Source of the DNA: Deinococcus terrestris
Lineage (GTDB): Bacteria > Deinococcota > Deinococci > Deinococcales > Deinococcaceae
NCBI RefSeq assembly: GCF_009377345.1
Contig: NZ_WBSL01000001.1
Coordinates: forward strand, 62,001 to 126,000
Length of the DNA stretch: 64,000 bases
Direction of reading: 5' to 3'
Shown here: positions 58,273 to 64,000 of the stretch, one piece after another
Position numbering within the stretch: position 1 is the stretch's first letter
Layout: every line of letters starts with the position of its first letter
Notes under the pieces: generated by a model
Database searches by the model: none
What the model saw: the letters and a program-made list of their open reading frames with translations, nothing else
Told to the model about the DNA's origin: nothing
Translations under genes and position numbers: made by a program

Positions 58273-59056
58273 GGGCCTGCCTCCCCTGGAAGGTGACGAC
58301 GCGCCCTCCTGCTTCCGTAATCTGCGCCAACGCATCCCCGAAGCGGAACCCCACCTCACCCGGCGCGTGGGCGTCCGACCCCAGTACAAAGGGGATGCCC
58401 CGCGCGGTGGCCTCCCGCGTCAATTCGGGCGAGGGATACGCCTCCGCGACCGGCTTGCGCCACCCCGCCGTATTGAAATCCAGCGCCAGCCCCAGCCCCG
58501 CCACCACGTCCAGCACGCGCAGCAGTGCCGAGTCGTCGGGGGCGCGGTGTCCGAACTTCTTGGGCAGGTCGAGGTGCCCGATGGCGTCGAACAGGCCCGT
58601 CCGCGCCGCTCCCTCCACCAGCGCGGCATAGTGTCGGTAAAGCTGCCCCAGGTCGCGGTCGTCATACTCGGCCAGGAACTCGGGATTGTCGAAGCCCCAC
58701 GCGCCCAGGTAATGCACGCTCCCGATCACGTAGTCCCAGTCGTGCGCGGCGAGCACCCGCTCCACGAAGCGCTCGGTGCCGGGGTGGAAGTCGGCCTCCA
58801 GGCCCAGCCGCACGTCCAATCGCCCGGCAAACTCGGCCTGCACCTCCCGCACGGTGTCCACGTACTCCGAGAGTTGATCCAGCCGCATCCGCCACGGCGC
58901 GTCGTACCACGCGGGCATGGGCATGTGATCGGTGAAGCACAGCCCGGCGAGGCCCGCGTCCAGCGCCGCCTGCGCGTACTCGCGGGGATGCCCGGTCGCG
59001 TGCCCGCACAGCGGCGTGTGCATGTGCGAGTCGTAGAGGCCAGAGGGAAGACTCAT
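58265..59056 (-). CDS. PHP-domain histidinol-phosphatase
   Basis: 263 residues, HisJ-type PHP hydrolase: YDSHMHTPLCGHATGHPREY, LCFTDHMPMPAWYD, GLEADFHPG, DYVIGSVHYLG, AIGHLDLPKKFG and LGSDAHAPGEVGF hold the trinuclear metal ligands. Likely dephosphorylates histidinol phosphate. ATG 7 nt after TACCCT (59064-59069), leaderless. Translation is coupled to polX, whose start lies 8 nt inside its end. Confidence 0.88.
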   Translation of the reverse strand: MSLPSGLYDSHMHTPLCGHATGHPREYAQAALDAGLAGLCFTDHMPMPAWYDAPWRMRLDQLSEYVDTVREVQAEFAGRLDVRLGLEADFHPGTERFVERVLAAHDWDYVIGSVHYLGAWGFDNPEFLAEYDDRDLGQLYRHYAALVEGAARTGLFDAIGHLDLPKKFGHRAPDDSALLRVLDVVAGLGLALDFNTAGWRKPVAEAYPSPELTREATARGIPFVLGSDAHAPGEVGFRFGDALAQITEAGGRVVTFQGRQARG

Positions 59057-59087
59057 GGAGGACAGGGTACGCGGTCGGCAGACGGTC

Positions 59088-59996
59088 CTACCGCACCGGG
59101 CGCACCGCCAGCCGCGCCCCCACCCGGCCCCCCAGCACATGCAGTACCAGCCCCGCCAGCACCAGCCCGGCTCCCAGCAGCTTGAGCGCGGGAAACGCTT
59201 CCCGGTAGAAGACGGCGCTCGCCAGCATCCCGAACACCGGCACCAGCAGCGAGAGCGGCGCGATCCGGGCCGCCCCATGCCGCTGGATGAGCCAGCTCCA
59301 GACCCCGAAGCCCAGCACGGTGTTGCCCAGCCCCATGAACAGGACGGCGGCCCAGAACGCGGTCCCCGACCCCGTCAGCGTGCCCACCACTGCGCTCCAG
59401 CCCTCGGTCAGCACGGCCAGCCCCGCGAGCGGCAGCGGCGCGATGAGGCTGCTCCAGACCACCAGCGCAAAGACGTTGGCCCCGCCCGACGCCCGCACGA
59501 GCAGGTTGCTGATCGCCCATCCCAGCGCCGCCACCAGCGTGAGGCCCAGCCCGACCAGGGTCACGTCCCCCCCTGAGGCCGTCCCGATCACGGCCATTCC
59601 CCCGAAGGCCAGCGCCATGCCCAGCATCTGCGGCGGCGTGATGTGTTCGCCCAGAAAGCGGGCGGCGAGCAGCGCCGTGAAAAAGGCCTGCGTCTGCATC
59701 AGCAGCGACGCCACCCCCGCACTCATGCCGAGCTGCACCGCGAGGTACAGCAGCCCGAACTGCACCACCCCCACCGCGAGGCCGTAGCCCCACAGAATCC
59801 GCCCCGGAACCTGCGGGCGCCGCACGAACAGCACCGCCGGAAACGCGGCCACCGCGAAGCGCAGCGCGGCGACGAGCAGCGGCGAGGCGTCCGAGACCGA
59901 CCACTTGATCACCACGAAGTTCACGCCCCAAATGAAGGTGATCAGCAGGGCCAGCAGCAGGCTGCGGAGGGGCAGGGGAGAGGGGGCAGGGGGCAT
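59088..59996 (-). CDS. EamA/DMT-family transporter
   Basis: 302 residues with ten membrane helices in two EamA repeats (FIWGVNFVVIKWSVSDASPL ... FLGEHITPPQMLGMALAFGG; LVAALGWAISNLLVRASG ... FGMLASAVFYREAFPALKLL). Drug/metabolite efflux type, substrate unknown (RhtA/YdcZ-like amino acid export is one option). TACACT lies 9 nt before the ATG and CGGAG 3 nt before it. The stop is 31 nt before the PHP phosphatase start. Confidence 0.85.
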   Translation of the reverse strand: MPPAPSPLPLRSLLLALLITFIWGVNFVVIKWSVSDASPLLVAALRFAVAAFPAVLFVRRPQVPGRILWGYGLAVGVVQFGLLYLAVQLGMSAGVASLLMQTQAFFTALLAARFLGEHITPPQMLGMALAFGGMAVIGTASGGDVTLVGLGLTLVAALGWAISNLLVRASGGANVFALVVWSSLIAPLPLAGLAVLTEGWSAVVGTLTGSGTAFWAAVLFMGLGNTVLGFGVWSWLIQRHGAARIAPLSLLVPVFGMLASAVFYREAFPALKLLGAGLVLAGLVLHVLGGRVGARLAVRPVR

Positions 59997-60063
59997 CGGC
60001 TCCGGAGTGTACGGCGTAAGGAGACGGAGAGGCCCCGAGTCTGCATCTTCTTGCAGGGGCGCG

Positions 60064-60069
60064 TATACT
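60064..60069 (+). promoter_or_regulatory. argF -10 with an upstream dyad
   Basis: TATACT, 8 nt before the argF ATG. TGCATCTTCTTGCA (60042-60055) just upstream is a small inverted repeat that could be an operator. Confidence 0.45.
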
Positions 60070-60077
60070 TACTCGCC

Positions 60078-61055
<978 letters not shown>

Positions 61056-61068
61056 GAGAATCGGGCGC

Positions 61069-61581
61069 ATGAACGACGTGGAATGGCTCGACCTCGTGAA
61101 TGAACGCGACGAGGTGATCGGCAGCGTGACCCGCGACGAGGCGTGGGCGCGGAGCCTCCCCGTGCGGGGCGTCAACGCCTTTCTCGTCAACTCGCGCGGC
61201 GAGCTGTGGATTCCGCGCCGCACCCCCACCAAGCGGATGTTTCCGGGATGCCTCGACATGAGCGTGGGCGGGCACGTGGAGCGCGGCGAAAGTTACGAGG
61301 CCGCCTTTCGCCGTGAAACCCAGGAGGAGCTGAATCTCGACGTGGACACGCTGCCCTGGCGGGAGATCGGGGCCTTTACTCCTCGCGACGCGGGCCTGAA
61401 CATCTTCATGCGGGTCTATGAACTCCGCACGGATGCGGCCCCGGCCTACAACCCCCACGACTTCAGCGGGGCCGAGTGGCTGACGCCTAACGCCCTGCTC
61501 GCCCGCATCGCCGCAGGTGACCCGGCCAAGAGCGACCTCGCGCCGCTGGTGTGCCTGTGCTACGGAGACCGACTGACATGA
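61069..61581 (+). CDS. Nudix hydrolase (IDI-like)
   Basis: 170 residues. N-terminal [20 protein letters not shown], then [20 protein letters not shown] and the Nudix box [22 protein letters not shown] (GX5EX7REUXEEXGU form), ending with ADRLT-like tail. The NERDEVIG and [11 protein letters not shown] features fit the isopentenyl-diphosphate isomerase-like Nudix group, but catalytic Cys/Glu of true IDI are not evident. Its stop overlaps argC by 4 nt (ATGA). Role inside the arginine cluster unknown. Confidence 0.85.
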   Translation: MNDVEWLDLVNERDEVIGSVTRDEAWARSLPVRGVNAFLVNSRGELWIPRRTPTKRMFPGCLDMSVGGHVERGESYEAAFRRETQEELNLDVDTLPWREIGAFTPRDAGLNIFMRVYELRTDAAPAYNPHDFSGAEWLTPNALLARIAAGDPAKSDLAPLVCLCYGDRLT

Positions 61582-62540
61582 CCCCCCGCATCTTTATCGA
61601 CGGCGAGGCTGGAACCACCGGCCTGCAAATCCGAGCCCGGCTGGAAGGCCGCACGGACCTCGACCTCCTGAGCATCGACCTCGCCCGCCGCAAGGATCCG
61701 GAGGCCCGGCGCGAACTGCTGAACAGCGCCGAGGTCGCCATCCTATGCCTGCACGACGACGTGGCGCGGGAGGCCGTGGCGATGATAGAGAATCCGGCCA
61801 CGCGGGTACTCGACGCCAGCAGCGCCCACCGCACGGCGGAGGGATGGGCCTACGGCTTCCCCGAACTGACCAGACAGAGCCGCGACGAGATTCGTGCCGC
61901 CCGCCTCGTCAGCAATCCCGGCTGCTACGCGACGGGGGCGATTGCGCTGCTGCGTCCGCTGACGAACGCGGGCCTGCTGCCGCCCGACTTTCCCCTCAGC
62001 GTGCAGGGCTTCTCCGGGTATTCGGGCGGGGGCCGGGCGCTGGTGGACGCGCACGAAGGCCGGGGAGAGCATCCGATGGCCGGGCCGTTCAAAAGCTACG
62101 CGCTCTCGCTCACCCACAAGCATCAGCCCGAGATGGCGCGGCACGGTGGGCTGACCCAGCCGCCCCTCTTTACCCCGCACGTCGGCGGGTGGCGGCAGGG
62201 GATGCTGGTGCAGATTCCGCTGCATCTGGGACCGCTGGGTGTCACGGCGGCGCGGCTGCACGAGGCCCTGGCCGACCACTACGCTGGGGAGCGCTTTGTC
62301 CGGGTGAGGCCCTTCGAGGGCGGCCAGCCCGCTGACCCCATCCTCGACCCGCAAATCCTGAACGGTACCAACGAGCTGGAACTCTTCGTGTATGCCAGCC
62401 CCGGCGGGGAACACGCCCTGCTCGTTTCGCGGCTGGACAACCTCGGCAAGGGCGCGAGCGGCGCGGCGGTGCAGAACCTCGACGTGATGCTGGGGTTGGA
62501 GGGGGCAGGGCACAGCTACGGGGTGCCAGAGGGGGTCTGA
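61578..62540 (+). CDS. argC: N-acetyl-gamma-glutamyl-phosphate reductase (class 2)
   Basis: 320 residues. Rossmann start [54 protein letters not shown], the catalytic cysteine in [20 protein letters not shown], and [15 protein letters not shown]. These match the class 2 AGPR form (GTTGLQI), shorter than class 1. Reduces N-acetylglutamyl phosphate to the semialdehyde. Translationally coupled to the Nudix gene by ATGA. Confidence 0.94.
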   Translation: MTPRIFIDGEAGTTGLQIRARLEGRTDLDLLSIDLARRKDPEARRELLNSAEVAILCLHDDVAREAVAMIENPATRVLDASSAHRTAEGWAYGFPELTRQSRDEIRAARLVSNPGCYATGAIALLRPLTNAGLLPPDFPLSVQGFSGYSGGGRALVDAHEGRGEHPMAGPFKSYALSLTHKHQPEMARHGGLTQPPLFTPHVGGWRQGMLVQIPLHLGPLGVTAARLHEALADHYAGERFVRVRPFEGGQPADPILDPQILNGTNELELFVYASPGGEHALLVSRLDNLGKGASGAAVQNLDVMLGLEGAGHSYGVPEGV

Positions 62541-62544
62541 CGGG

Positions 62545-63276
<732 letters not shown>

Positions 63277-63280
63277 GGCT

Positions 63281-64000
<720 letters not shown>

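Overview
The window is a GC-rich (about 70 %), gene-dense chromosomal segment that looks like Deinococcus. The evidence is a homoisocitrate dehydrogenase of the Thermus/Deinococcus alpha-aminoadipate lysine pathway, an EF-G-like second translocase, an amylosucrase, an atypical PHP-domain PolX, an archaeal/eukaryote-type prolyl-tRNA synthetase, and many genes whose start codon lies only 6-10 nt after a TANNNT-type -10 element (leaderless mRNAs, known to be common in Deinococcus). I see no insertion sequence, prophage, CRISPR array or replication origin. Most of the content is core and housekeeping genes, with small lineage-specific genes between them.

Layout. 1-6.0 kb (mostly minus): a cut-off rRNA methyltransferase, mraY, homoisocitrate dehydrogenase, a split MnmD/MnmC2-like tRNA-wobble pair and two DUF2382 stress-type genes. 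6.2-12.6 kb (mostly plus): EF-G-like GTPase, threonine aldolase, CPBP protease, a DUF1232 remnant, a Yip1-like membrane protein, DUF456 (minus), AhpD-fold protein and a small disordered protein. 12.7-15.6 kb (minus): 3-hydroxybutyryl-CoA dehydrogenase, HhH mini-protein, YciI protein, thiolase and a pyrophosphohydrolase. 15.6-20.1 kb: ffh, tRNA-Lys(TTT), a degenerate nucleotidyltransferase-like gene, metallophosphoesterase, tRNA-Pro(CGG), recX and rpsT. 20.2-28.9 kb: MocR-type regulator pair, a small RelA/SpoT-domain synthetase, pgi, thiolase plus fused CoA-transferase and a hydrolase. 28.9-37.2 kb: TetR, bifunctional Rel, PAP2, orphan ABC ATPase, an AT-richer lipoprotein, secreted hydrolase and small disordered proteins. 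37.3-42.5 kb (minus): leuS with a putative attenuator, GNAT, proS and Nudix. 42.6-50.3 kb (plus): DUF2171, amylosucrase, small genes, GNAT, rpmI-rplT, ppgK, Spo0M-like, amidohydrolase and rpmE. 50.4-56.5 kb: exported protein, tdk, diguanylate cyclase, LacI, and a PCuAC-Sco-CtaG copper/cytochrome-oxidase assembly operon. 56.6-64 kb: polX with an overlapping PHP phosphatase, EamA, argF-Nudix-argC, scpA and trpS (cut by the window end).

Functional links: Rel and the small synthetase both concern (p)ppGpp. LeuS, ProS, TrpS, L20, L31, L35, S20, Ffh, the EF-G paralogue and the tRNAs make a strong translation theme. Hydroxyacyl-CoA dehydrogenase, two thiolases and the CoA-transferase point to short-chain acyl-CoA/acetoacetate metabolism. 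The most interesting unannotated signals are regulatory: a 13-codon leaderless leader peptide with mutually exclusive terminator/antiterminator helices before leuS; overlapping divergent leaderless promoters between ffh and its neighbour; and a pseudoknot-capable leader before rpmI-rplT.
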